DNA of 64,000 nucleotides, taken from assembly GCA_007922195.1 (NCBI GenBank), contig ML681995.1, positions 11,912,809-11,976,808 of the forward strand, read 5' to 3'. Origin of the DNA: Podocnemis expansa. Taxonomy: Eukaryota > Chordata > Testudines > Podocnemididae. Below, piece after piece: positions 44,086 to 54,080 of this stretch. The notes beneath the pieces are model-generated. The model did not search any database. It was not told the origin of the DNA and worked only from the letters and a program-made list of their open reading frames with translations. A program made the translations under genes and the position numbers. Numbering within the stretch: the stretch's first letter is position 1; every line of letters starts with the position of its first letter.

Positions 44086-46890
44086 CGTCAACTAGTACAG
44101 TATATAGAAAATGGGCCTTTCCCAAGTGATATTCTTGCATGGATCACAATATTTCAGAATGACGCTGTTTAGCAGTTTAGTGTTTCCTTCCTGCTTCCTC
44201 CAGAGTATAGTATATCACTCCAACACCATACATAAAGTGTGAAGGATTTCACACTCTCAATTTCTTTGCAATGCTACTTGCTTCCCGGAAAACATGCAAC
44301 TACCATAGTCAGTTCACCAGACTAGGAGACTCCCTTCCAGACTGAAGATACAGGTGGATTCCAGTTTCCAAATTGTTCCAGTTTTGCCAGAGATTCTATG
44401 TACTTCAAATGCTATGTAACAAGACTCTGACAAAATGGGGTGCTAACAAGGGAATGAGGTTTGTTTCCAAAAACTACTCACCTTAACTAGGGTTACCCAA
44501 GGCACACTGCCAGGGTCAAAATCCATTGAGACCAGTGGTTACTCCCATAGTCTTGACATGTCACTTGAAAATTCCTAAGAACTTGGCAAAGTACAACACA
44601 GTGGACTTAATCATCTATGTTCATCTCAGCGCTTTAGTGAACCTGAGCTCAGCTAAGCAGGGAGGACCTGTATCCTACCTCTAATTTGTGGCAGAAGTGA
44701 TCGTTGGACTTGCTGTTGATATTATTTCAGGGTACAAAAGTTAATAAGATTTTTAAATACAGAAATGAGAATTTGTAAATCTTTCCAAAATATAAATAAG
44801 CAAATTAATCATCTATCATTTTTTACTAGATTGTAAGACAAATGACAGCTACATGTTCAAAATATATTGTGCACTGGCAAAGATTTTCAGAAATGCCTCG
44901 TGATGTCTGGTGTCTCACTGCTTGGGTTTTTCACTGGAGACCCCTTAAAGATGGCTGATTTTCAGAGGCTGGGTGCACAGAACTTTCTGAAAATCAGGTC
45001 ACTTGAGGGTTGTTGTAATTAGGTACCTAAATCACTAGTAACTTTTAAAAACTTGAAAAGTGTGAATTGTGCAGTCAGGGATGATTTTTCTTTGTTTGAT
45101 GGTTAAAAACATTGTTTATTTTCTATGTACTGAATTCATCAGTTGAAAACTTCCCATGTGGGAAGGAAAAAGACACCTCACTAAATCATGAAGCGTTAAA
45201 TAAAAGTCATCTGAAAAATGGTATTTTGATGCTATGTATTGCACCATCCTTATTAACAAAGAATTGAGTCAACTGAAAATGGCAATTTTCATTCATTGTC
45301 TTTAACTTTATTAGGGATACAAAACAATAACTAAGTGGTATTTGTGCAGTAAGATTTCTACCTTGGGTACTGATACATGTTGAAAGATGATTTTTCCCCT
45401 CAAAAATGTTCCCTATGGCATGTTACAAGTTAAGGAATTTCTGATGAGCTTAGCTGAAAAATGAATAAATAAGCATACAATATTTTAGCAGGCAGAGTTC
45501 AAGGGTAGCACAGCATTCAGGGAAAAGTGATAGCATTCTTTTTTTTTTTCTTTTTTCTTTTCATCTTTCAAAAAATTTCAGTTCTCTTCTCCAATGAATA
45601 ACAGACATTTTGGGATTACAAATAGGCTGAGAAACTCCAAATTGGGAATGTTTTGTCAAGTGAAAATATAGTGTTCCCAGTACTAACAAATCACATATCT
45701 ATTCAATTTTAAAAATAAAAGTACAGCAGTGAATCATGTAAAGGAGGTCAAAAGTGGCAAATGATACTTAGCTGGGTAATGTAAATATCCCCTGATTTAG
45801 AAAAACAAACAAACTTTTTTTAAAAGTCTGATGCCAATCACTAACCTGTCTAGGGTGAGTTATTTTTATTTTGTTTTTTTTTTTTGCTTTAAAAAGGTTC
45901 TCGATTTTAATTACTACTCCACTAAATGCTGTCAGATTAATCTATTAATATTTTGCACATAAGTGGTTTTTAATTGCAATCAGGCTAGATCATGAATTGA
46001 TAATCTCATGCCAAGATTTGAACAAAATACAGCTTTCAGACTACAAACCATATGATTAGAACTAAAGTGTTATTTAACTGGAGGCTTCTTCCTGGTGATA
46101 ATTAAAACAGAAGACAATCATTTCAAGAAGAAAACTCAATGGGCATGATTCTTACCTGATTTGCAGGCATACAAATACAATGATGTCTGAAGAATTACTC
46201 CTGATTTACACTGGAGTAACTGGGAGCAGAATCATTCTCTGCTCAGTGTATGAAACTTGATTAATTAAACTATCACACTGTAAAATGAGTAAGCTTTCTT
46301 CCATTGGCAAAAAAGTAATTGTTACATCTAGTATCTGTACCACATAGTAGAATAAACTCCTGATGCTTTATTTAATTGTAATTGGTGAATTAACCTTCTT
46401 GTAATATAGTTAAGCAATAAACAATGCTAGAGAGTAGAACATTAGATTATAAATGGTTTCAGGCTGCAAATAATTTATATAGCATATGAGCAACACTCCT
46501 TTATAATCTAGCTGCTCACCATTGATTTCAATTCTTATTATTACAGTGCAAGAATTATAATTAAACAAGCAAATTTCAATCACTAGACACCATTAGCCAT
46601 TTACTAGTTGCCACAATACATTAGCCCCATCACAGGCATGGTATATTCCTTTTAGTCTGAGGATTTACTTTTGGCATTCTTTTAAGGAGAACCCCTTCAC
46701 AGATAATGGTAGCAATACAAACACTGCAGCTTTTTAATAATCTGTCAGAGTTTCTTTGCTTATGGCTGTTTATAGTCTTTCCTCTAAATAGGCTGGTTTT
46801 TTTGCAACTATATTTGTATATCTGCATGTAAGGTGGAAATGTTGGAAACATGTGACTTGTTCGCACGTCTTCTGTATTCTTCATTTAATG
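44086..46890. other. AT-rich sequence without recognisable elements
   Basis: About 2.8 kb with no transposon end and only short frames (largest 84 codons, minus, 46884-46630, no domain). Poly-T/pyrimidine runs are at about 45537-45560 and 45873-45888. This is the longest stretch free of recognised repeats, so it is the best place to look for conserved non-coding sequence. Confidence 0.45.
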
Positions 46891-47142
46891 GTGGGTTACT
46901 TACCAGTAACTGTCTTTCTTCGAGATGGGCTGCTTTGATTCATTCAGTAATAGGTGTCTCCATGCCAGAGTGCCCAATTGGTTGGAATTTTTTTGCCCTA
47001 GCCTGTCAGAAGAAGGCAGGCAGCCACTGCCCCCCACACCACCCTGTGGCTATACAGGTGGCCACCACCTGGCCCCTCCCCAGTTCCTAGGAGTCGCCAA
47101 CTACAAATGCGGGGATGGGGGGAGGGTTCTGAATGAATCCGA

Positions 47143-47228
47143 GCAGCCCATCTCAAAGAAGGACAGTTACTGGTAAGTAACCCACCATTCTTCTTCGAGC
47201 GCTGCTCAGATACATTCAGTAATAGGTG
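47143..47228. repeat. Internal complementary region of the short DIRS
   Basis: 47143-47184 (AGCCCATCTCAAAGAAGGAC, AGTTACTGGTAAGTAACCCA) is the complement of the extreme left end 46891-46932. 47186-47228 (TTCTTCTTCGAGCGCTGCTC, AGATACATTCAGTAATAGGT) is the complement of the extreme right end 49490-49531. The layout is identical to that in the larger DIRS at 28140-28235, although the sequences differ. Confidence 0.9.
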
Positions 47229-48140
47229 ACTGCTGGCCATGCTGATGGATGGCAGGGGGAGTTGGCTCTTCCGCCATCAGCACAGCATATCTCTAACATG
47301 GGTGGCTGTGCAATGAGCAAGGTCCTCAAGGGGTCTAAGGAACTGACCTAAGGACCTTCATCCAGGCAAGGGTAGCCTTAGATTGTAGGACCTAACCCAG
47401 TGGCGAGAAGTAGGTCCAGTTTGTCTAAGCACCAATTGGTGTGCATGGGCAGGACAGCCTGAGGTCACCCTACACATAAGTGTGGTACCAACGCATCGTG
47501 GCTATGGTGGAGGAATGCGTCTCTAACTACTCTACCTGAAAGGGTATTGGCAGAGGCGTGAGGAGGCCAGAGGATTTAGTGTTCCAGCAGCAACGCATGT
47601 TGGCGTAATTCCTATGAGGGAGTTCGCAAGGCCTTAGGATTGCCGGGCTGGCAGTGGCAGTTACCGACACTGCAATAAGTGATGGAAGGGAGGTTGATGG
47701 TCTTTCCCTCAGTCTGGCAGTGTAAAGCACCTGCAGGCCATGTGCCAGATGGGTACGTGAATCTGGAGCACTCGGTGTCCCTCAGGAGAGATGGACTACG
47801 AGGAGCGGGTGGGGAGGATTTAGGAGAGTTTACTTCATCCTAGTTTAAAGAGGAACGTGAAAGACCGAAGGTGACAGCTGACGACCTCATACAGCTCACT
47901 TATAAGTGATGCACCCGGACTAGCATGGGGAAAGCCAGATGCTTGTCCCACTCTATGGCACTATACAAGATAGACACAGGTGGGACTTCCTAGGGACCTG
48001 AAGAATATATCCCAGACCTACATGGGCATACCAATGACACCGTGATGGTCTCTTTTTGAGGTGGGCTGTCAGCATCCATAACCTTGCGAAGACCCAAGGA
48101 AATGGTATTATTGCTATTTCCCCCTCCTTTTTTTTTTTGG
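47229..48140 (-). other. Interior of the short DIRS downstream of gag
   Basis: About 900 bp read on the minus strand with no recombinase or RT motif and no frame above 67 codons. A poly-A run (poly-T on +, 48129-48139) marks the border with the gag-like region. This may be the deletion junction plus non-coding 3' sequence. Confidence 0.5.
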
Positions 48141-48142
48141 AA

Positions 48143-48679
48143 TCAGCGGCTGGCTAGCGGCCGAAGGAATATAGGGGGTGAGGAGCTGATCGCAATAAGG
48201 TGACGCCCAAGGGGAACTGTGACTGGTTCCACTGAAGAGAAGACTGGCCTGAATAAAGTGTTGGAGGGCGCTTCGGAGGATTGGACCTCCATTCCCATGT
48301 AGGCTGAGACATGGTGTAGGAGATCAAAATGCGCCGATAGAGCCCCCGTGTAAGAGCATGGCACTGGGTTTAAAGCTCTCACCGGTGCCAAATGGGACAG
48401 TACTGGCATGGTTACAGGGGTCTCGGGAACCATTCGTGGAGGTGGTACCGAAAAGGCGCTGGCGCCGAAGGCCGGCGCTGAGGCCATTTGGAGCCCTTTG
48501 AGGCCCCTTTCCCCAGGCTGGAAGAGGGGGAAGCATCTCGGGACCCTTGGGGCGGTACCAGGGACAGCAGGGTGATATGGTGCCAGGGGGACAACTCCAC
48601 AGTACAAGGACTCAAGAGGGTGGCGGGCTCTGGTGGCTGGGAGCCCGGCCCCGGCAGTGGAGAAGGGGAGCAGTGCCAT
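48143..48679 (-). pseudogene. Gag-like continuation of the short DIRS in a shifted frame
   Basis: A 178-codon frame overlaps the end of the 309-codon gag frame. Its last third (SAHFDLLHHVSAYMGMEV and FSSVEPVTVPLGRHLI) resembles the segment of other DIRS first ORFs that follows the Pro/Ser-rich linker (compare QELFCRVIAAQDIPLQEV in the larger DIRS). So gag probably shifted frame between about 48680 and 48412. It stops at the poly-A run where the element is deleted. Confidence 0.55.
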
Positions 48680-49341
48680 TTGTGCTGCGCCCAGACCTTC
48701 AAGATGAAGGCTGGTTTTCCCCTTCTAGCAGGCACCGGAGAGGAAGGTGTAGGCAGTAGCAGGAGTGTCCTCCCTGCCTTGGCTGCCTCCGGGGTTGTCA
48801 GGATCAGTACCAACCCTGACTGGTCCCAAGGGGAGCTCCATGTCGAAGACGCGGAGCTGTGTTGGCGCTGCAGTATTGAAATTGGTACCAAGCTAGTCCT
48901 GCGTCCCCTGTTGGTCCAGTGACAGGTGGGTTCTGGCGCCGAACTGGCACGCAGTACCAGAGGAGACTCGGAGGCCTTGGGTGAAGAGTGCCGAGCCTGC
49001 TCGGAGGCCAGGGCATGACGCCTTTGCTCCCTGTCCTTGATTGTCCTTGGTTTGAAAGACAGGCAGATGGAGCAAGCGGTGACCATGTGGCTTTCGCTCA
49101 GGCACCGGAGGCAGTTCTCATGGGGATCATCCTGCGGGAAGGCCTTGCCACATTCGGCACAGGGTTTAAACGCCAGCTTGGTGGACTGCGTGGGAGTGTG
49201 ATGTTTTGGCCCGAGAGGGGAAACCTTCTTCGGTGGAACTAGATCTACAAATGGGTGCTCCCAGTCGGGTGAGAAGCTCATAAAGTGAACAAGGAGACAG
49301 GCTGCTTGTGAAGCACAAGGAGTGGGCAATTGCACAACCAA
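48412..49341 (-). CDS. Gag-like zinc-cluster protein of the short DIRS, N-terminal part (309 codons open)
   Basis: The longest open frame in the window. It holds a cysteine cluster: Cys61-x2-Cys64, His74, Cys77-x2-Cys80-x4-His85-x4-Cys90-x2-Cys93 (CAECGKAF, then CLRCLSESHMVTACSICLSF), followed by a basic helix (PRTIKDREQRRHA) and a Ser/Pro/Ala-rich tail, the plan of vertebrate DIRS first ORFs. The first Met lies close to the right terminal repeat. The usual protein is longer. Here the 3' portion continues only in another frame (48143-48679). Function, probably binding the element's RNA, is inferred. That it is open while the other DIRS gag is shredded suggests a younger insertion. Confidence 0.65.
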   Translation of the reverse strand: MVVQLPTPCASQAACLLVHFMSFSPDWEHPFVDLVPPKKVSPLGPKHHTPTQSTKLAFKPCAECGKAFPQDDPHENCLRCLSESHMVTACSICLSFKPRTIKDREQRRHALASEQARHSSPKASESPLVLRASSAPEPTCHWTNRGRRTSLVPISILQRQHSSASSTWSSPWDQSGLVLILTTPEAAKAGRTLLLLPTPSSPVPARRGKPAFILKVWAQHKWHCSPSPLPGPGSQPPEPATLLSPCTVELSPWHHITLLSLVPPQGSRDASPSSSLGKGASKGSKWPQRRPSAPAPFRYHLHEWFPRPL

Positions 49342-49531
49342 CGCTAAGGTGGAAGAAATGAAAGTGGGGAGGGGTCAGGCGGCGGCCACATATATAGCCA
49401 TGGGGTGGTGCAGGAGGCGATGGCCACCTGCCCTCTTCTGACAGGCTAGGGCAAAAAAGTTCCAACCAATCAGGCGCTCTGGCATGGAGACACCTATTAC
49501 TGAATGTATCCGAACAGCACTCGAAGAAGAA

Positions 49532-50164
49532 CTGACTGTATTCTATCTATGTAACCCTTTCCTTAAAAAGCAGTGGCAAAGAATTCACTGTTACCACTCT
49601 GCCTTAGCTTAAGAATGTGTATCACCCTGTTTTTAGAAGAGAACCATTATCTCACATTACCTTACTATCTTGTTAGCTTGCTATGGTTATATTGTGACGC
49701 TAGCTAAAACTTTTCATTGTTAACTTGCTCTATTTCATGATTTGTGTATGAATGAGAAATGTATGTGCGCATGTGAAACATCTGACAAGGGCAAGGTACG
49801 CTGTGACTTCCTGATGCTGCTCCTCTGATGAATCAAAGAGCAGACTGACAACCTTGGAGCCCAGGCAGACACTCCTGGAGGAAAATATCCTGAGATATAA
49901 AATATTATGCTGAGTGAATGTTAAAAAGAAACAGACAATCATGGTGTTAGATAAAGGGAGAGGCTGGGCATCCAGGCTCAGAGTACAGTTCATTTGGGAA
50001 GGAAGAGCTTATGGTATGGATGGCAAGTGCAACCACTACATGATCTACAACATCCGGGATGGGGGGATGTCGAGAGACTATGGGTCTGGGGTACAGGAGG
50101 TCAGTAATAAAACTATGTCAAAACCTGCACGACAAGTTCTGAGACCACTGCTGCAAGGGTTGTT
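49532..50164. other. Host sequence of the large hAT, LTR-like
   Basis: No gene recognised. Joined across the hAT target duplication with 52329-52740, which has a TTTCAATAAATGTGG polyadenylation-like word near 52669, the combined text resembles a solo LTR or the end of a retroelement, but the terminal TG/CA and family were not established. Confidence 0.35.
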
Positions 50165-50289
50165 ATCTAGAGCAGTGGTTCCCAACCTTTTTTCTGCTGT
50201 GGCACACCTTGATACTTTCAATTTTTTTGAGGCACACCACGATTAAAAACTCATGAACATTCCAGTTAGTTCAAAATAATGAATATTTA

Positions 50290-51115
50290 TGAATCAGTGG
50301 TTTGGATATGCTGCTATGAGGGGTAATAGGGGTAGCAGAGCAGGGATGGCAAGACAGGGGAGGTCAGGAGTTATTTGCAGTGGCAGGAGTGAGTGTGGAG
50401 AGCAGAGCAGGGCAGGGGCAGGGCTGGCACAACCCAGTAAGCCTGGTAAGCATTGCAGGGGCACGCTGGCACCTGCTCTGCTTGCAGGGGGCGCCAGAAA
50501 TGGTAGCACCGTTCCTGGGCAGGGGTGGCCAAAGAGGACAAGGGCAGCCATGTGGAGAACAGCACAAAGGTGCCAAGGGAAAAGAGGGGAAGGGAGAACA
50601 CGAGTGGCTTTGGGGGGGGACAGGGGGGAACCTGGGGAGTGGGAAGGTAGAGCAGAGGAGCATGGTGCAGCACCACTTCCCCCTTTCTCCACAGTGGCTC
50701 CCTGCCACCCAGGGTAAATCCTCACCCCACTGCTGCTCCCTTCCACCCCAGTGAGTCCCATTCCCCCCCCACCCCCTGCTGCCTGTGATGGACCCTCCCA
50801 TCGCTGCAGGGCCCAGAACTATCCCTCCAGGCCCCAGCTACAACCCCCCTCCCAACTCTCACCCCACAACCTCAGCTACATACCCTCTGCTACACATCCA
50901 CTCCCATCCAGCTCTGCTACACACATACCCCCTGCCCCCCACAACCCCCAGCAGCCCCCCTCAAAGCCCTTACCTTGGCTGTTTGCAGGCTGGCAGCTGT
51001 TTCCCTGCCACAAAGTACTTTGTAGGGCCCCCTAAAGGGCTCATGATCGGCCCCCACTGCTACCTTCCCTGTGGCCCCAGTCCCCCCCTGCAGCCCTAAC
51101 CACTGCACACGACCC
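50290..51115. repeat. GC-rich insert inside the hAT
   Basis: Abrupt compositional change (C-rich on + after 50700, G-rich before) within an otherwise AT-rich element. Frames on both strands (up to 155 codons, minus, 50761-50294) are Pro/Gly-rich shadows. It could be an independent repeat insertion. No borders with duplication were found. Confidence 0.4.
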
Positions 51116-51116
51116 C

Positions 51117-51172
51117 CAGGACTCCTTTTTTGTTTTGCTGAACTGAACTAACATGACCATCCTTCTGGAACT
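51117..51172 (+). mobile_element. PLE terminal fragment
   Basis: GGACTCCTTTTTTGTTTTGC followed by TGAACTGAACTAACATGACC is the extreme 3' end of the PLE family seen elsewhere in the window. Only about 55 bp remain. Confidence 0.65.
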
Positions 51173-52328
51173 CGTAAAATATTCTTGTATATAATATTTA
51201 TAAAGATCTTCCCATCATGACGCTTGTAAGTTGATCATCTTTCACTTAACATAAATGAGCTAATGCTGAACTACAAAGTTAAAATGAACATTTAAAAAAT
51301 TTTTAAAAAGTATGAGCATTAATTAATAAATAAAAAGTGGCAACATTAATGATGGCTCAAAAATAACAAATACCACATTTAAAATTTTGGTAGTCAAATC
51401 TTACAAATGTTTCATATAGGCTTGGGTTTATGTGCACTAGACATTTAATACAAATAATTATAATAAATAAAAATAAGTAAAAAAAGGGTTCCTAGTGTGT
51501 AGCTATATATGAAAAACACCAAATTTCAGTGAAATTCTCTGAAGTACTCATTAAGACTCTTGCCCCCTCAAAAATATTAAATAGTAAGTACAGAAGAAGC
51601 TAAAAAATTACTTACCAAAAAAGTGATAAAGCACAGACATCACACACAGCTGTAATGATTGTCTAAGAGGGCAGCACTGTATTTATATGTAGCAGCCTAT
51701 GTGGACCTACCTAGTAAACTGATCTAACCAAAGCCAGACTAAAAATTGTCACAAAGTCAAAGGAAAAGGCAAAAGAACAGGTCAAAAAAGAAAAGGAAAA
51801 GGCAATATTTCACAAAATTAAAAAATGGCAGAATAAATGGCCACACTGAGGAATTAAAAGCTGAGCCCAAGGGAAAATTCCTACTATTGTGCTGTCTGTT
51901 GCTTGCTCCTGCTTTTTTAGCATGTCAATGTGAAGGTGATGGGCAGATAATGGTGAAATCTGCAATTCAAACGAAGCACAGATCCTAATGATAGTTTGCC
52001 TTGATGAGCCAAGAGTGAAAAGTGCTTAGACTTCCAGCCCTACTAGCTCTGTTAGATGGGAACAATTTTTATGTTTTTCTATATTTTCATTTCTGTCCAC
52101 CAAATTGAGGATGGGACCCATTATTGCTTGGGACCCTAGGTTGCTGCCTGCTTTGCCTACCCCAAAAGCTGCCACTGCTTTTTGCCAGCCCTGCACAGCC
52201 CATGTGGCTGGGTTGAGCAGGGAGGGAGCTCTAACTCTAGCTCTCCCAGATTCTCACAGCACACTTTGGGTGCTGTGGCGGCACACCAGTGTGCTGCGGC
52301 ACAGTGGTTGGGAACCACTGATCTAGAG

Positions 52329-52875
52329 GCTGACTGTGCTTCAGGAAGCAGCAGTGATGGGAACTATCAGGAACTTGACACCTGTGAATAACTGAACAAT
52401 GACAGTGTAAAACCTACAGAGTTGCATGTAAAGGATTTATCATAAAAAGGAGATGCTCTTGCCAATGAACTCTGAGTTTGTCCTGCCTCAGCTTTGCAGT
52501 CTTGGAATCATGGCCGACTGTGACCCCGACTCCATCTCTCACAGCTGGTCCAACTTGCCAGTGGACTGGGGTGAGCTACAGAGGGGTAACTGTAACATCA
52601 TAGCAAAACTCTGTGGGTGTCTGTGTGTGTGTATGTGCATCTGCTGAATACTTTAATATGTTGTATTTTCAATAAATGTGGTGTATTGCCTTTTCCCTTT
52701 GAGTGCTTCTTTTGCAGAACAGAAATCTGTAACCACCCTAATTGTTAATGCAGATTCACTCTAAATGGAAGAGGAGGCTAAACAGTTTAGGATTGCATTT
52801 CAGGCTCTCAGGTTTAGGTATTTCTTTGGCTCCAATACCAAAGTGTCAAAACACCTCAAGGGAAGCACTTCTATA
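52329..52875. other. LTR-like host sequence with polyadenylation word
   Basis: See 49532-50164. Contains a short TG-rich run (52612-52636) and ATTTTCAATAAATGTGGTG at about 52666. No gene recognised. Confidence 0.35.
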
Positions 52876-52879
52876 TTTA

Positions 52880-53390
52880 TACATAGGGGATCTGGGACAG
52901 ACAGATTCCATGACTTGCCCAAGACCTAGGAAGTCTATGGCCAGGCAAGTAGTTCAGGGGTGTAACAAGTCTGTATTTTCTGGCTGGGCCCCTGACCCTC
53001 CACAATGGGCCTCACCAGTCCTGATTGCAGTCACGCAGCCAGAACCTTCCTGATGACACTCCAATTGCCAAGCTGAAGAGTCAGGAGGAGAAAGGAGGAA
53101 GAGAGGCAGCCTGGCCCCTGTCATGTAAAGGTCACAGTGGCTGCCCAGGGCCAGTAATGTGGGCAGAGGGCAGCCCAGCCCTGCCATGTGCCTTTAGCAT
53201 CACTACTTGCAGTTGTCCACTTCTGGCTGGTCTGTGGTTGTGGCAGCAAAGCTCACACTGCTGCCAAGTGCTGTGGCTGGATGGCAGACCTGCTGGCCAA
53301 TCAGACCCACCCATAGCTATGCCCCTGAGATAGATGAAATCAGGTCGCTAAGACTGCAGCTACAGTGCAAAGAAACCACTGCTGCAAGTC
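52880..53390 (-). repeat. MIR-type SINE, antisense, interrupted by a hAT-type MITE
   Basis: GATTCCATGACTTGCCCAAG and ACCTAGGAAGTCTATGGCC are the antisense of the MIR core. The text then breaks at the CAGGGG terminus at 52955 and resumes after 53327 only weakly. Confidence 0.5.
52955..53327. mobile_element. Non-autonomous hAT-like element with CAGGGGYRTARC ends
   Basis: The left end CAGGGGTGTAACAAG and the complement of the right end, CAGGGGCATAGCTATGG, are inverted repeats. Flanks AAGTAGTT and AGATAGAT agree at 5 of 8 positions, so the duplication is decayed or absent. Interior GC-rich, no transposase. Confidence 0.6.
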
Positions 53391-53396
53391 TCAGAA

Positions 53397-54029
53397 CCTA
53401 CGTCTACAGGTGCAGGCTTGAGGAGCTTGCCCTTTGATGCTAAAACTAGATTTGATGACGTTCCCGCACAGGCATGCAAGCTCTAACTCAGGTGGAAGCA
53501 TTTACAGGCATGAGCTGAAGTCTGTAGATCAAGGCTCTTAGGCTATGTCCACACATACATCATGATTTTGAAATAAGTTATTTCAAAACGAGTTATTTCG
53601 AAATAAAGTCCTTATTTCAAAATAAGTTAATTCGAATTAAGAAAATGTTAATTCAAATTAAGGGAAAGCCTGCTTTCAAAACAGCTGTTATTTTGAAATG
53701 GTTATTTTGAAATAAGGCCGTTTGGACATGTTTCGAAACAGTTATTTCGAAACAATGGTGTTGTTTCAAAACAACATGTCCAAACAGCATTATTTCAAAA
53801 TAACCATTTTGAAATAACAGCCGTTTCGAAATGAATGAGGTTGAAGCTGTTTCAAAATGATGGTTCTTATTTCGAAATGACAGATCCTGTCATTTTGAAA
53901 TAAGAAAACGTTGTGTGGACATTCAGTTTTTTATTTCAAAACAACCAGTGTTGTTTCGAAATAAAAGACTTGTGTGGACATACCCTTAGACTCATTGCCA
54001 TGGGTCTCTTTTTGCAGTATAGATAAGCC
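53397..54029. mobile_element. Outer Harbinger-type MITE, split by a second MITE
   Basis: The left end CCTACGTCTACAGGTGCAGG and the complement of the right end, GGCTTATCTATACTGCAAAA, are related inverted termini. With 53541-53988 removed, the text reads through as TGTAGATCAAGGCTCTTAGA and CTCATTGCCATGGGTCTC, a continuous MITE of a type common in reptiles. Confidence 0.65.
53541..53985. mobile_element. Palindromic MITE built of TTATTTCGAAATAA words, target TTA
   Basis: Ends GGCTATGTCCACACA and TGTGTGGACATACCC are inverted. TTA flanks both sides (53538-53540, 53986-53988). The interior is a dense chain of TTATTTCGAAATAA and relatives, many with the CpG intact, so this is the least decayed of the palindromic MITEs. 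Confidence 0.9.
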
Positions 54030-54080
54030 TGCAGACTAAAACCCTAACCATTGAACCAGACTTCCTCTATGGAGAGTATT
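54020..54080 (-). repeat. tRNA-related SINE head, antisense fragment
   Basis: In reverse, GGAAGTCTGGTTCAATGGTT followed by AGGGTTTTAGTCTGCAGG has an A-box-like TGGTTNNNNGGTTAGGG. Only the head is visible. Not a functional tRNA. Confidence 0.45.

Larger units (their letters stand above)
46891..49531 (-). mobile_element. Short DIRS derivative: termini plus gag-like ORF, no RT or recombinase
   Basis: Inverted terminal regions: 46930-47090 (GATTCATTCAGTAATAGGTG, TCTCCATGCCAGAGTGCCCA, TTTGCCCTAGCCTGTCAGAA) is matched by the complement of 49370-49531 with few differences. An internal complementary region is at 47143-47228. The minus strand encodes a gag-like protein only. RT, RNase H and recombinase are absent, so 2.6 kb replaces the usual 5-6 kb. 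Likely mobilised in trans, if it moved in this form, otherwise an internal deletion after insertion. Confidence 0.85.
50173..52320. mobile_element. hAT element, 2.15 kb, perfect 8-bp target duplication, no transposase
   Basis: The ends CAGTGGTTCCCAACCTTTTT and GGTTGGGAACCACTG are inverted, with GTGGCACACC mirrored by GGCGGCACACC/GTGCTGCGGCAC. ATCTAGAG is identical at 50165-50172 and 52321-52328. Within it, 50290-51115 is very GC-rich with overlapping non-coding frames up to 155 codons, and a short PLE tail lies near 51117-51172. The right half is AT-rich. I found no hAT dimerisation or DDE text, so it is non-autonomous. Confidence 0.95.

Noticed and set aside
48488..48922. 144-codon plus frame
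   Set aside because: Shadow of the DIRS gag-like frame on the opposite strand.
50294..51108. Overlapping frames up to 155 codons on both strands
   Set aside because: Pro/Gly/Ala-rich translation of GC-rich repeat DNA inside a hAT; frames open on both strands at once and no domain.
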